This document shows, one piece after another, positions 14,597-22,636 of a stretch of DNA of 23,642 nt. A program made the translations under genes and the position numbers. The stretch lies in NCBI GenBank assembly GCA_019415925.1, contig DXYG01000038.1, positions 1 to 23,642 on the forward strand. The letters are read 5' to 3'. The DNA is from Clostridiales bacterium (GTDB taxonomy: Bacteria; Bacillota; Clostridia; Oscillospirales; Acutalibacteraceae). Every line of letters begins with the position of its first letter. The first letter of the stretch is position 1. The notes below the pieces were generated by a model. The model had not been told where the DNA came from and ran no database searches. It saw nothing but the letters and a program-made list of their open reading frames with translations.

Positions 14597-14625
14597 ATTC
14601 TATACAAAAATGAAAAAAATCGCAA
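14597..14625 (-). promoter_or_regulatory. Candidate promoter of the acyl-CoA synthetase gene
   Basis: On the - strand: TTGCGA (14625-14620), a 17-base spacer, and TAGAAT (14602-14597), about 73 bases before the start codon. The region is AT-rich, so chance matches are possible. Confidence 0.45.
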
Positions 14626-14739
14626 TACGTGAAATTATGCTAAATAAAAATATATTGCGCTTATTAATTCACTCACGGAATATTGTTATTCATAAATCAG
14701 ATAAAATTTTATTATCAATTCAGTTTCTGCATAACAAGC

Positions 14740-14768
14740 AAACCGCCCCCATAAATCGGGAGCGGTTT
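14740..14768 (-). terminator. Terminator after the amylase gene
   Basis: On the - strand, AAACCGC pairs with GCGGTTT (14768-14740), extended by CCC/GGG inside, 17 bases past the amylase stop. The following sequence GCTTGTT is only weakly U-rich. Confidence 0.6.
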
Positions 14769-14784
14769 TCAGAAATTTCAGGTT

Positions 14785-17700
14785 TTAAAACTCGGTAATC
14801 ATTTGAGCAATAAACTTCTGAATAAGTGTTGCGTCCTTGACGCTTATAATGCCGTCTTTGTCAACATCGGCAGCTTTTATCTGAAGTGAATTAAAGCTTT
14901 GAAGTCCGACAACATTTTTGAGAACTAGTGTTACGTCGTCAATCTTAACATATCCATCGCCGTTTATATCGCCCAGCATAATGTTGCTTTCAAGAGTTGT
15001 TGATGTGCTGATAGAAGCATTTTCAAAGCCCTTGACGTTTGAAATATTCTGCTTCCGGCTGTAGTCAACGATTGAAGCGTGGTGGAAATTGTCGGACGAA
15101 TCTGTATATCCAAGACTGAGAACCTCAAGGTCAAGGTAAATTTCAGCCTTACCTGTTCCGATAATGTTGAATGTTACTGAAACGAAATCTGCGTTGTTTT
15201 CAAAAGGAACAAGATTTAAAGTGGAGAAGTTGCCCTTGATGTAGTTGTTTTTGTTTTGATATACAAGGTTTTTGCCTGCTGACGGTGTAATTGTCTGTAC
15301 TCCGCCTGACATATTATTCGAAGCTTTGTATTCAAGCTTTGTGTTGTCATATGTCAGCTTCCACTGTGTATCAACAACGTCCATACTGGAAGTGAGCTTG
15401 TAGGAAACTGTAATTGTACCCTCGTCCTTGTTGAAGGTCTTTGTTGCAGTCGGGAAAATATTAGATGACGCTGTAACCTTAAGCTCGTCTGTAACAGGAA
15501 CAGGAGCAGTAGTTGCAGGTACTGTCGTAGCAGGAGCAGTTGTAGCCGGAGCAGTTGTTACAGGAGCAGTTGTTACAGGAACTGTTGTTGCAGGTACTGT
15601 TGTTGCAGGTGCTGTTGTGGGTTCAGTCGGTTCGGTATATGCTGACCAACTGCTGCCGTTATAAATGTAGTTACTGCCGGGAATTGTAAGGTCGCCTGTC
15701 TTATTTGAACCGTTGTTGCTGAAAATACATCCGTCATATTTACTGTCAAAAGTTGCTTTCCAGATGTCTCCCGACACTTTAGTCATAGCAACGCCCGGCC
15801 AACTGTTGGGACCGCTGCTGGTAGCATATGACCAATAATAAATTGTCGGAGTTGAGAACTTGCTGTTTGAATTATCAAAATAAACCGTAGTAGTTTTTGT
15901 CGGGTCAGGTGCGGTTGTGGGTTCGGTCGGGTCAGGCGTCTGATTGGTGTACGGTTCCCATTTGTTGCCGTATGAGAAGAGCATATTGGTTCCGTTGATT
16001 GCAAGTCCCTGCGCACCGTCGCCCGGGTATCTGTTTGACGATGAGCTGCCGGCATTGAAAATTACTCTGCCGTTTGTCAGATTGTCCGGAACCTCTATCA
16101 TATAGAAACCTGTAGCGGTATCATAAGTCATTGTCTCGCCGGGCCAGTCCTTATTCTCAACAGCGTCGCCTGAGCTTTCATCATAAATATATGCGTTTAC
16201 GGTACTCCAATTGTACTTTGCGTTGTCAAAATAAACTCTGACAACAGCATTGGGATCCTTTTTCTTATAGGTAAAGGATTTTGTAGATGTTTCTTCATCG
16301 TTTGAAGCAGTCATTGTTACCTTGATGGTGGCTCCTACCTCAACACCCTCGCCTACGCTGAATGTGTCGCCGTCAACAACCTTGAATTCAGCACCGCCGT
16401 CGATTGATACCATAGCGTAATCTGCACCACGAAGTGATACTGTAAGAGTCTGGCTGTCATAGAAAGAATATGATCCCTTGAGGCTCATACTGATTGTTGA
16501 TACCGGTCCTTCAATAAGGATAGTGCCGTTAGCACCTGTGTTAAATGTAGCCTTGCCGTTAGTAACCGTAGCTGTTGTGCCGTCGTAAGCATTTGTAACA
16601 GTTGTGCCGTCCGACCAAAGAGAAGAAACGTCAACTGCAAGATTTGTGTTAGAAGGTGCGCCGATTGTTGCAATAATATTATCGGAAATTACGCCGTTGT
16701 CATAGCTTCTTGAGAAGGTGTAGCCTGTAGATGAGCTATAAGCTGAAATCTGCTGATGATCGCCTGCACCAATAGAAACGTGTTTGTTTCTGAATGAGCC
16801 GACCTTCTGCCAGTGAGCAAGAACAGCTGAATCAATAGAATCCCAGTTCATATCACTGCGCAGTGAATGACCTGCACCGCCGTTGCCGTCGTTCGGAACG
16901 CCCGGAACAAGCGGACGGTTTGTTTCGTCACCGTAGTAAATCTGAATACCGCCGGGAAGAAGCAGGAATGCAGAGCCTGTTGAAATAAGGTTGCCTCTTG
17001 CAAGTGTTGAGTCGTGTGATGAAAGATAAGAAAGCTGGTTGAACTTGTCGTTTGAGTTGATTGAAGAAGCGTAGTTGCTGTACACGCCGTTAAGGCCGCT
17101 CATTGAAAGCAAGCCGCCGCCCTGAGTTTCAAAGTTAATCATTGAATCAAAGCCGCCCTGTGTGTAGTAGCTGTCGTAACCCCAACCGATGTTGTGGTCC
17201 CAGCACTCGCCTGTCATCCAGAAATCCTCGTCCCAGTCAGCACCGGGCTTTGAGGGATTGTTCTGACGCCATTCCTTAAGAGCGTCAACGCAGGTGTCTT
17301 TGAGAGTTTTCCACGAAGCGAGGTCAACGTGCTTTGCAGTATCGCAGCGGAAACCGTCAACGCCGTAATCTCTTACCCATGTTGAAAGCCAGTATGAAAT
17401 TGTGTTTGTAACAGTCTGCTTTTTGCCTGTTTTGCTGAGGTATGAGGAAAGCTCGTTTGTTTCCTGTGAAAGTCTGCCTTCCTTAGTCCACTTTTTCTTT
17501 AAAATGTTCGGGATTCCTACTGTTGCGGTTGAATCAGTCTTGAAGTCGGGAAGTCCTGCAAGCGACATTGTAAGGTTGTCGCCGCCGCCCTGTGTGTAGC
17601 CTGCAACACCGCAGCGAATCCAGTCAGCACCCCACCAGTTTGCCCAGTCGGCTGCGCTTGAGTCGTAGTCGATGTAGCTGTGGTAATCTGCATTATTAAT

Positions 17701-18369
17701 GTTCTGATGGCTGAAGTAATAGCTCTCCCAGCCTGGTTTAACCGTACCGTAGCCGTACTCGTCCATATCGTAGAGCGAGTTGTAGCCAGAGTGGTTCATA
17801 ACTACGTCGAGAATAACTCTGATTCCGTGCTCGTGAGCTGTGTCAACAAGAGTTCCGAACTCCTCGGCTGTACCGAAGTTAGCGTCGGTCTGTGTATAGT
17901 CGAGAACGTAGTAGCCGTGATATGAGTAGTGAGCGTAGCTGGGATTTTCGTTTCCGCCTACAACATATCCGTGAATCTGCTCGTAGGGAGCTGAAATCCA
18001 GATAGCGTTCACGCCGAGGTCTGTAAAGTATCCATCGTTGATTGCCTGAGTTACGCCTGCAAAGTCGCCGCCGTGGAATGTACCTCTTGTGTCGATTCCG
18101 GTTACGACATTGCCGTTCTGGTCAAGTCCTCTGTTGTATGAGTGGTCGTTTGATGTGTTGCCGTTCTTGAAACGGTCGGTGAGAAGGAAGTATACTGACG
18201 CATTATCCCATGTGAAATTGTCGTTAGCGGCAGTTGACGAGGCTGAAACAATGCTTGTTTCGCCAACGCTTGCCGCACCGGCAGTTGCAAATGAGAAAGA
18301 AATGCAGGACAGTATCATGCAAAGCACTAAAACAGCGCTTAAGCACTTCAGTAATCCTTTTCTTTTCAT
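14785..18369 (-). CDS. Secreted GH13 alpha-amylase with CBM26-like modules, cohesin-like domain and dockerin
   Basis: A 1194-residue extracellular starch-degrading enzyme. Residues 1-33 are a signal peptide (MKRKG, hydrophobic core, cleavage near AGAA). The GH13 barrel has DVVMNH (188-193), GFRCDTAKH with nucleophile Asp343, TGECWDH with acid/base Glu388, and SSHD with Asp453. A beta-rich domain (about 623-705) follows, then two CBM26-like starch-binding modules (about 709-808 and 827-912). An eight-unit TTxPx linker (918-957) and a cohesin-like beta domain (about 961-1120, with LTYDNTKLEY and VSVTFNIIGTG) come next. A type I-like dockerin ends the protein, with calcium loops at 1134-1145 (DINGDGYVKIDD) and 1168-1179 (DVDKDGIISVKD). 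The architecture points to a cell-surface amylosome, as in Ruminococcus bromii. The ATG follows AAAGGAG. It is divergent from the sugar importer genes. Confidence 0.93.
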   Translation of the reverse strand: MKRKGLLKCLSAVLVLCMILSCISFSFATAGAASVGETSIVSASSTAANDNFTWDNASVYFLLTDRFKNGNTSNDHSYNRGLDQNGNVVTGIDTRGTFHGGDFAGVTQAINDGYFTDLGVNAIWISAPYEQIHGYVVGGNENPSYAHYSYHGYYVLDYTQTDANFGTAEEFGTLVDTAHEHGIRVILDVVMNHSGYNSLYDMDEYGYGTVKPGWESYYFSHQNINNADYHSYIDYDSSAADWANWWGADWIRCGVAGYTQGGGDNLTMSLAGLPDFKTDSTATVGIPNILKKKWTKEGRLSQETNELSSYLSKTGKKQTVTNTISYWLSTWVRDYGVDGFRCDTAKHVDLASWKTLKDTCVDALKEWRQNNPSKPGADWDEDFWMTGECWDHNIGWGYDSYYTQGGFDSMINFETQGGGLLSMSGLNGVYSNYASSINSNDKFNQLSYLSSHDSTLARGNLISTGSAFLLLPGGIQIYYGDETNRPLVPGVPNDGNGGAGHSLRSDMNWDSIDSAVLAHWQKVGSFRNKHVSIGAGDHQQISAYSSSTGYTFSRSYDNGVISDNIIATIGAPSNTNLAVDVSSLWSDGTTVTNAYDGTTATVTNGKATFNTGANGTILIEGPVSTISMSLKGSYSFYDSQTLTVSLRGADYAMVSIDGGAEFKVVDGDTFSVGEGVEVGATIKVTMTASNDEETSTKSFTYKKKDPNAVVRVYFDNAKYNWSTVNAYIYDESSGDAVENKDWPGETMTYDTATGFYMIEVPDNLTNGRVIFNAGSSSSNRYPGDGAQGLAINGTNMLFSYGNKWEPYTNQTPDPTEPTTAPDPTKTTTVYFDNSNSKFSTPTIYYWSYATSSGPNSWPGVAMTKVSGDIWKATFDSKYDGCIFSNNGSNKTGDLTIPGSNYIYNGSSWSAYTEPTEPTTAPATTVPATTVPVTTAPVTTAPATTAPATTVPATTAPVPVTDELKVTASSNIFPTATKTFNKDEGTITVSYKLTSSMDVVDTQWKLTYDNTKLEYKASNNMSGGVQTITPSAGKNLVYQNKNNYIKGNFSTLNLVPFENNADFVSVTFNIIGTGKAEIYLDLEVLSLGYTDSSDNFHHASIVDYSRKQNISNVKGFENASISTSTTLESNIMLGDINGDGYVKIDDVTLVLKNVVGLQSFNSLQIKAADVDKDGIISVKDATLIQKFIAQMITEF
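15499..15618 (-). repeat. 15-bp tandem repeat coding for the amylase Thr/Pro linker
   Basis: Eight units of 15 bases encode TTxPx (x = A or V), residues 918-957 of the amylase. Units vary by single bases. Such repeats can gain or lose units in frame, changing the spacing between the starch-binding modules and the cohesin-like/dockerin end. Confidence 0.85.
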
Positions 18370-18781
18370 GTGTTTGATCTCCTTTCAAAACTTCTTAATT
18401 TTTTTACGGGATTTGAAAAATTTCCCATTCGTCTTAAATTGTAACATACTTTATATATAAATTCTATAAAAAAAACTTTAAAAAAGTAAAAACGTCATTA
18501 TACACAATGCAAAACAGTTAAATTTATGCAATTTTACTTTTTGGGTATTTTTTGCGCTTATACTTAATTATTATTGAATTCAAAAATCAATACTAATATT
18601 TTGTTTTTAGCTATATTTCATATATTTTTCTCTTGGTTTTCGACAAAATGCTCAAATTACAAAAACAAATAATTACCTGCAAAATTCGGCATAATTTCAC
18701 TCAAAACCGCATTAACTCTTATAAAATTACTAATTTTTAACAATGATTAAAAAAATTTTATAAAAATTATATAAAACCCTA

Positions 18782-18810
18782 TTGAAAATTTTTAAATTTA
18801 ATGTTATGAT
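18782..18810 (+). promoter_or_regulatory. Promoter of the sugar importer operon
   Basis: TTGAAA (18782-18787), a 17-base spacer and TATGAT (18805-18810). The predicted start near 18817 leaves a 5' leader of about 110 bases before the binding-protein gene. Confidence 0.7.
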
Positions 18811-18824
18811 AACACTTGGAAAGG

Positions 18825-18886
18825 TTGCCGCAGTTACGAGACTGGTTGCATATGCGCTTTACGCAATATTTCAGCAGTTACGGCAA
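18825..18886 (+). promoter_or_regulatory. Structured leader or operator before the sugar-binding protein gene
   Basis: TTGCCG (18825-18830) and CGGCAA (18881-18886) form outer arms. Inside lie two direct GCAGTTAC repeats (18830-18837, 18874-18881) and a central TTGC...GCAA inverted repeat with TGCG/CGCA (about 18846-18866). This could be an RNA fold or a LacI/MalR-type operator just downstream of the promoter; the sequence does not decide between them. Confidence 0.5.
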
Positions 18887-18928
18887 AAAATTTCTTAATA
18901 CTTATATCTTTTAAAGGAGATTCTTAAA

Positions 18929-20323
18929 ATGAAAAAGTCAAAAAAAGTCCTTGCCCTTACAATGGCAGGCTGCATGATGGCTACAGCTTTTGCAGGATGC
19001 GGCGGCTCAGGCTCGTCGGGTTCCGGTTCTGAATCAGGTTCAAGCAGCAAGGCTGACACATCAGGCGTAAAGTCAATTTACTTCTTAAACTTTAAGCCCG
19101 AAATCGCTGACAAGTACGAGGCTATTGCTAAGCAGTACAAGAAAGAAACAGGCATCGAGGTTAAGGTTAAGACAGCCGCTTCGGGTGAGTACGAAAAAAC
19201 TCTCACATCGGAAATTGCTAAGTCAGATCCGCCTACAATCTTCCAGATTAACGGACCTGTAGGCTATCAGAACTGGGCTGACTACTGCGCAGACCTTAAG
19301 GATACAGAGCTTTACAACCTTCTCTCCGACAAAACTCTTGCAGTAACAAAGGACGAGGGCGTTTACGGCGTTCCTTATGCAGTTGAGGGCTACGGCATTA
19401 TCTACAATGACGAGATTATGCAGAAGTACTTTAAGACTGACGGCGCAAAGGTTAAGTCAACAGACGAAATCAAGAGCTTTGACACACTCAAGCTCGTTGT
19501 TGAAGATATGACTTCAAAGAAGGACGAGCTCGGAATTGAAGGCGTATTCGGCTCAACATCACTCAAGACAGGTGACGACTGGAGATGGCAGACTCACCTT
19601 ATGAACGTTCCGCTTTACTATGAATTCAACACAGGCTCAGAAAGCCCGATTACAACTTGCTTGAACGCTAAGGAGCTTGAATTCAAGTATTCTGACAACT
19701 ACAAGAACCTCTTCGACCTCTACACAGACAACTCCTGCACAGACAAAAAGCTCCTCGGCAGCAAGACTGTTGACGAGTCAATGGCTGAGTTTGCTACAGG
19801 CAAGTGCGCTATGATTCAGAACGGTAACTGGGCTTGGGCTCAGGTTAACGGCGTTGACGGCAACGTTGTTAAGGAAGAAAACATCAAGTTCTTACCTCTC
19901 TACATGGGCGTTGAAGGCGAAGACAAGCAGGGTCTCTGCGTTGGTACAGAGAACTACTTCTCAATCAACAGTCAGGTTGACGAAGCTACACAGCAGGCAT
20001 CAATCGACTTCCTTGAGTGGCTCTTCACAAGCGATTACGGCAAGAAGGCTGTAACAACAGACCTCGGATTCATCGCTCCGTTCACATCATTTGGCGACGA
20101 TGAGAAACCCTCTGATCCTCTTGCTAAGGAAGTTCTTTCATGGATGGAAAAAGACGGTATGGAGTCTGTAGTTTGGACATTCGCAGGCATTCCTTCAGAA
20201 AACTGGAAGAACGAGTTCGGTGCTTCTCTCCTCGAGTATGTTCAGGGACAGAAGGATTGGTCAAAGGTTGTTGACGATGCAAAGGCTTCTTGGAAGACAG
20301 AGCGTGAGGCAACAGCAGAATAA
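18929..20323 (+). CDS. Sugar ABC transporter substrate-binding lipoprotein (maltodextrin type)
   Basis: A 464-residue extracellular solute-binding protein of family 1, which captures oligosaccharides for the permeases encoded next. It has a lipoprotein signal peptide with lipobox AFAG-Cys24, then a Gly/Ser-rich tether to about residue 45. The mature part has family features such as VYGVPYAVEGYGIIYN, AEFATGKCAMIQNGNWAW and a C-terminal region rich in Trp. The substrate is inferred as maltose or maltodextrins from the divergent secreted amylase; the sequence alone would fit other sugars. The ATG follows AAAGGAG. A strong terminator follows, so it is probably made in excess over the permeases. 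Codon use (for example GTT, GCT, AAG, CTC) looks biased, as expected for high expression. Confidence 0.92.
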   Translation: MKKSKKVLALTMAGCMMATAFAGCGGSGSSGSGSESGSSSKADTSGVKSIYFLNFKPEIADKYEAIAKQYKKETGIEVKVKTAASGEYEKTLTSEIAKSDPPTIFQINGPVGYQNWADYCADLKDTELYNLLSDKTLAVTKDEGVYGVPYAVEGYGIIYNDEIMQKYFKTDGAKVKSTDEIKSFDTLKLVVEDMTSKKDELGIEGVFGSTSLKTGDDWRWQTHLMNVPLYYEFNTGSESPITTCLNAKELEFKYSDNYKNLFDLYTDNSCTDKKLLGSKTVDESMAEFATGKCAMIQNGNWAWAQVNGVDGNVVKEENIKFLPLYMGVEGEDKQGLCVGTENYFSINSQVDEATQQASIDFLEWLFTSDYGKKAVTTDLGFIAPFTSFGDDEKPSDPLAKEVLSWMEKDGMESVVWTFAGIPSENWKNEFGASLLEYVQGQKDWSKVVDDAKASWKTEREATAE

Positions 20324-20369
20324 TTACTGAGCTTATTTAGATTGCATCAATCAAATAATTAACTGCAAA

Positions 20370-20403
20370 CCTCCTGCTCCCTCGGGGGCAGGAGGTTTTT
20401 TTT
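20370..20403 (+). terminator. Internal terminator between binding-protein and permease genes
   Basis: CCTCCTGC (20370-20377) pairs with GCAGGAGG (20388-20395), followed by eight T. It is a strong intrinsic terminator placed 47 bases after the binding-protein stop, so only a fraction of transcripts should reach the permease genes. Confidence 0.92.
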
Positions 20404-20426
20404 AAAAAGGACAAATGGAGGAAAAT

Positions 20427-21269
20427 ATGCAAAAGGCAATAAAAAAATGGTTTCCTGTGCTTGCACTTCCGACCGTTGTCGCATTTCTCATTTCGTTTCT
20501 GATTCCTTTTGTAATGGGAATCTATCTCTCTTTCTGCAAATTCAAGACAGTAAAAAATGCAAAATGGGTAGGCTTTGACAACTATCTCAAGGCTTTTGCA
20601 AACGAGGACTTTATAAATGCGCTGTGGTTTACGGTGAAATTTACGATTGTGTCCGTTATCACAATCAACATTCTCGCCTTTCTGTTTGCAATGCTGCTTA
20701 CAAAGGCGCTTCGAGGCACCAACGTATTCAGAACAATCTTCTTTATGCCGAACCTTATCGGCGGTATCGTACTGGGCTATATCTGGCTTATGATTATCAA
20801 CGGCGTTTTACAGTATTTCAACGCCACAATCACAACCGACGCTTCTTACGGCTTCTGGGGACTCGTCATACTGATGAACTGGCAGCTGATAGGATATATG
20901 ATGATTATTTACATTTCGGGCATTCAGAACATTTCGCCCGACCTTATCGAGGCAGCGGAAATTGACGGTGCAAATGCGGCTCAGAGGCTGTTCCACATCA
21001 CAATTCCGCAGGTTATGCCGTCAATTACAATCTGTCTGTTCCTGACGCTTACAAACTCGTTCAAGCTGTTCGACCAGAACTATGCTCTTACAGCAGGCGC
21101 ACCCGGCAAGTCAACGCAGATGCTCGCGCTTGACATTTACAATACCTTCTACGGTCGTGTAGGCTGGCAGGGCGTAGGACAGGCTAAGGCTGTAATCTTC
21201 TTCCTCATAGTTGCGGCAATCGCACTTACTCAGCTCTTCTTAACAAGAAGAAAGGAGGTTGAAAACTAA
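20427..21269 (+). CDS. Sugar ABC transporter permease (MalF type)
   Basis: This 280-residue inner-membrane permease forms half of the importer channel. It has about six hydrophobic segments, beginning with residues 10-36 (PVLALPTVV...) and including 67-92, 102-127 and 143-164. The cytoplasmic EAA loop that contacts the ATPase is IEAAEIDGANAAQRLFHITIP (from about 174). The ATG at 20427 is preferred over the in-frame ATG at 20415, because GGAGG at 20418-20422 is well spaced for the later one. Its stop overlaps the next gene by one base (TAATG), so the permeases are coupled. It is short compared with enteric MalF, but normal for Gram-positive sugar permeases. Confidence 0.92.
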   Translation: MQKAIKKWFPVLALPTVVAFLISFLIPFVMGIYLSFCKFKTVKNAKWVGFDNYLKAFANEDFINALWFTVKFTIVSVITINILAFLFAMLLTKALRGTNVFRTIFFMPNLIGGIVLGYIWLMIINGVLQYFNATITTDASYGFWGLVILMNWQLIGYMMIIYISGIQNISPDLIEAAEIDGANAAQRLFHITIPQVMPSITICLFLTLTNSFKLFDQNYALTAGAPGKSTQMLALDIYNTFYGRVGWQGVGQAKAVIFFLIVAAIALTQLFLTRRKEVEN

Positions 21270-22147
21270 TGGCTGAAAAGGTTAAATCCAAAATAAAGGA
21301 GAAAAAAGCAAAGCTCCGTGCTCCGATGACAGTCAAGGACTGGGTTAAATTCATAATCCTTTTGATTATCTCCATTGTTTTCATTGCTCCGATTCTGCTT
21401 GTTCTGATGAACAGCTTTAAGGGCAAGCTCTTTGTGAGCAACGAGCCGTTCGCTTTCCCGAATGCGGAAAGCTTTGTCGGACTGAAAAACTACACAAACG
21501 GCATTGAAAAAATCGACTTCTTCAGTGCGTTCTTCGTATCGCTGTTCATTACCGTATGTTCTGTAATCCTCATTGTGCTTGCAACAGCAATGTGTGCGTG
21601 GTTTATCACGAGAGTAAAGACGTGGTACACCAAGCTCATATACATTCTCTTTGCATTCTCAATGATTGTACCGTTCCAGATGGTTATGTATCCGATGTCG
21701 CAGGTGGCAAATATGCTTCACCTTGACAATATGTTCGGTATCGTTATAATCTACCTCGGCTTCGGTGCAGGACTTTCAGTGTTTATGTTTGCAGGCTTCG
21801 TAAAGTCTGTTCCGCTTGAAATTGAAGAGGCGGCTATGATTGACGGCTGCGGACCGATGAAGACGTTTTTCCTTATAGACTTCCCGATTCTCCGCCCGTC
21901 GGCTATTACCGTTGCAATTCTTCAGGCAATGTGGATTTGGAACGACTACCTCCTCCCTACATTGATTCTGAGCGACGTAAAGACATTGCCGATGGCAATT
22001 CAGTATCTGCGTGGCGGATACGGTTCAATTGATATGGCAGCTATGATGGCTATGCTCGTGCTTGCAATCATTCCGATTATCATCTTCTACTTTGCTTGTC
22101 AGAAATACATCATCAAGGGTGTTATGGCAGGTGCAGTCAAAGGCTGA
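21269..22147 (+). CDS. Sugar ABC transporter permease (MalG type)
   Basis: This 292-residue second permease of the importer has a lysine-rich N-terminus (1-26), a first membrane segment at about 27-48, and further segments around 85-113, 122-145, 155-178, 212-232 and 254-278. The EAA loop is EIEEAAMIDGCGPMKTFFLIDFP (from about 184). The start overlaps the preceding stop by one base, with AAAGGAGG upstream. No ATP-binding subunit gene follows; in Gram-positive bacteria a shared MsmX/MsmK-type ATPase encoded elsewhere often serves such importers. Confidence 0.93.
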   Translation: MAEKVKSKIKEKKAKLRAPMTVKDWVKFIILLIISIVFIAPILLVLMNSFKGKLFVSNEPFAFPNAESFVGLKNYTNGIEKIDFFSAFFVSLFITVCSVILIVLATAMCAWFITRVKTWYTKLIYILFAFSMIVPFQMVMYPMSQVANMLHLDNMFGIVIIYLGFGAGLSVFMFAGFVKSVPLEIEEAAMIDGCGPMKTFFLIDFPILRPSAITVAILQAMWIWNDYLLPTLILSDVKTLPMAIQYLRGGYGSIDMAAMMAMLVLAIIPIIIFYFACQKYIIKGVMAGAVKG

Positions 22148-22229
22148 GCCGAATGCCTCTGCACGCTAATCTCCGAATTTATAATAATGCGTGTTGTTAG
22201 GAATAGATTGTCCGCTGAATTAATATTTA

Positions 22230-22386
22230 TATATAGGTAACGTTTCGGGACGTGTAGGAACCCGTCCCTTACAACGGTAATACAAACGTTTCCTCTATAT
22301 CCGTAGGGGACGGCTTCCCAGACGTCCCTGTGCATAAATTGTTTACAATTTATGCACTATGGCGAACAAAGTTCGCCGCTACAATT
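22230..22386 (+). repeat. Hairpin-rich interspersed repeat, copy 2 (after the permease genes)
   Basis: It matches the element at 7601-7840 in its left block (22230-22268) and right block (22278-22386), but lacks about 80 bases of the middle. Hairpins: GGGACG/CGTCCC twice, a 12-bp stem (22331-22342 with 22345-22356), and GGCGAAC/GTTCGCC (22361-22367 with 22371-22377), ending CCGCTACAATT. In the 12-bp stem, bases that differ from copy 1 change on both arms, so pairing is kept. It may also act to end or stabilise the permease transcript, as no ordinary terminator is seen. Confidence 0.85.
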
Positions 22387-22564
22387 AAGGAAACACTGTT
22401 TAAATCGTTTGTATATATTGCGCCGTCAGATTTTTCGACAGGTTGCACAAATAAACCGCAGTAATGCTGACGCATTACGAGGATTTTTTGGGTAAGCTGG
22501 CGGGAAATATGCAAGCAAGATGTGCAAACAGCTTTTAGCGTGATTTATTCAGTGGTTCCTTAAT
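22384..22564. mobile_element. MITE-like element with terminal inverted repeats
   Basis: The ends at 22384-22406 and 22542-22564 are imperfect inverted repeats: ATTAAGGAA outermost, then CACTG, then TAAATC, with three mismatches in the first 23 bases. The 181-base interior has no credible gene; it contains a GTAATGC/GCATTAC hairpin (22461-22467, 22472-22478) and TTGCACA/TGTGCAA (22443-22449, 22521-22527). It directly abuts the repeat ending at 22386. Size and ends suit a non-autonomous transposable element. The target duplication cannot be fixed because the outermost bases are themselves palindromic. Confidence 0.65.
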
Positions 22565-22582
22565 AAAACCATATTAAAAAAA

Positions 22583-22620
22583 GGTCGGTGCATCGCCGTA
22601 AAGCGGTGCACCGACTTTGT
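22583..22620. terminator. Bidirectional terminator between the mobile element and the SleB-like gene
   Basis: A long stem (GTCGGTGCATCGC, from 22584, with GCGGTGCACCGAC, ending 22615; one mismatch) has a short loop. It is followed by TTTGTTTTT on the + strand and by a run of seven T on the - strand. It ends the - strand hydrolase gene. Confidence 0.88.
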
Positions 22621-22636
22621 TTTTATACCGCTCGGC

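Larger units (their letters stand above)
18370..18928. promoter_or_regulatory. Divergent control region between amylase and sugar importer
   Basis: This 559-base AT-rich gap holds the start regions of two divergent units and no credible gene. On the - strand there is a TATAAT at 18502-18497 without a good -35 box, so the amylase promoter is not settled; its ribosome binding site AAAGGAG is clear. On the + strand there is a well-spaced importer promoter (18782-18810) and a structured leader (18825-18886). The middle (about 18510-18780) shows only AT-rich sequence. Confidence 0.6.

Noticed and set aside
15499..15618. CRISPR-like array in the amylase gene
   Set aside because: The 15-base units are contiguous, in frame, and code for a Thr/Pro linker; there are no spacers.
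22440..22500. Possible tRNA or CRISPR-like repeat in the 22.4 kb region
   Set aside because: The GTAATGC hairpin is single, there is no cloverleaf, and there are no regularly spaced repeats; the terminal inverted repeats explain the segment better.
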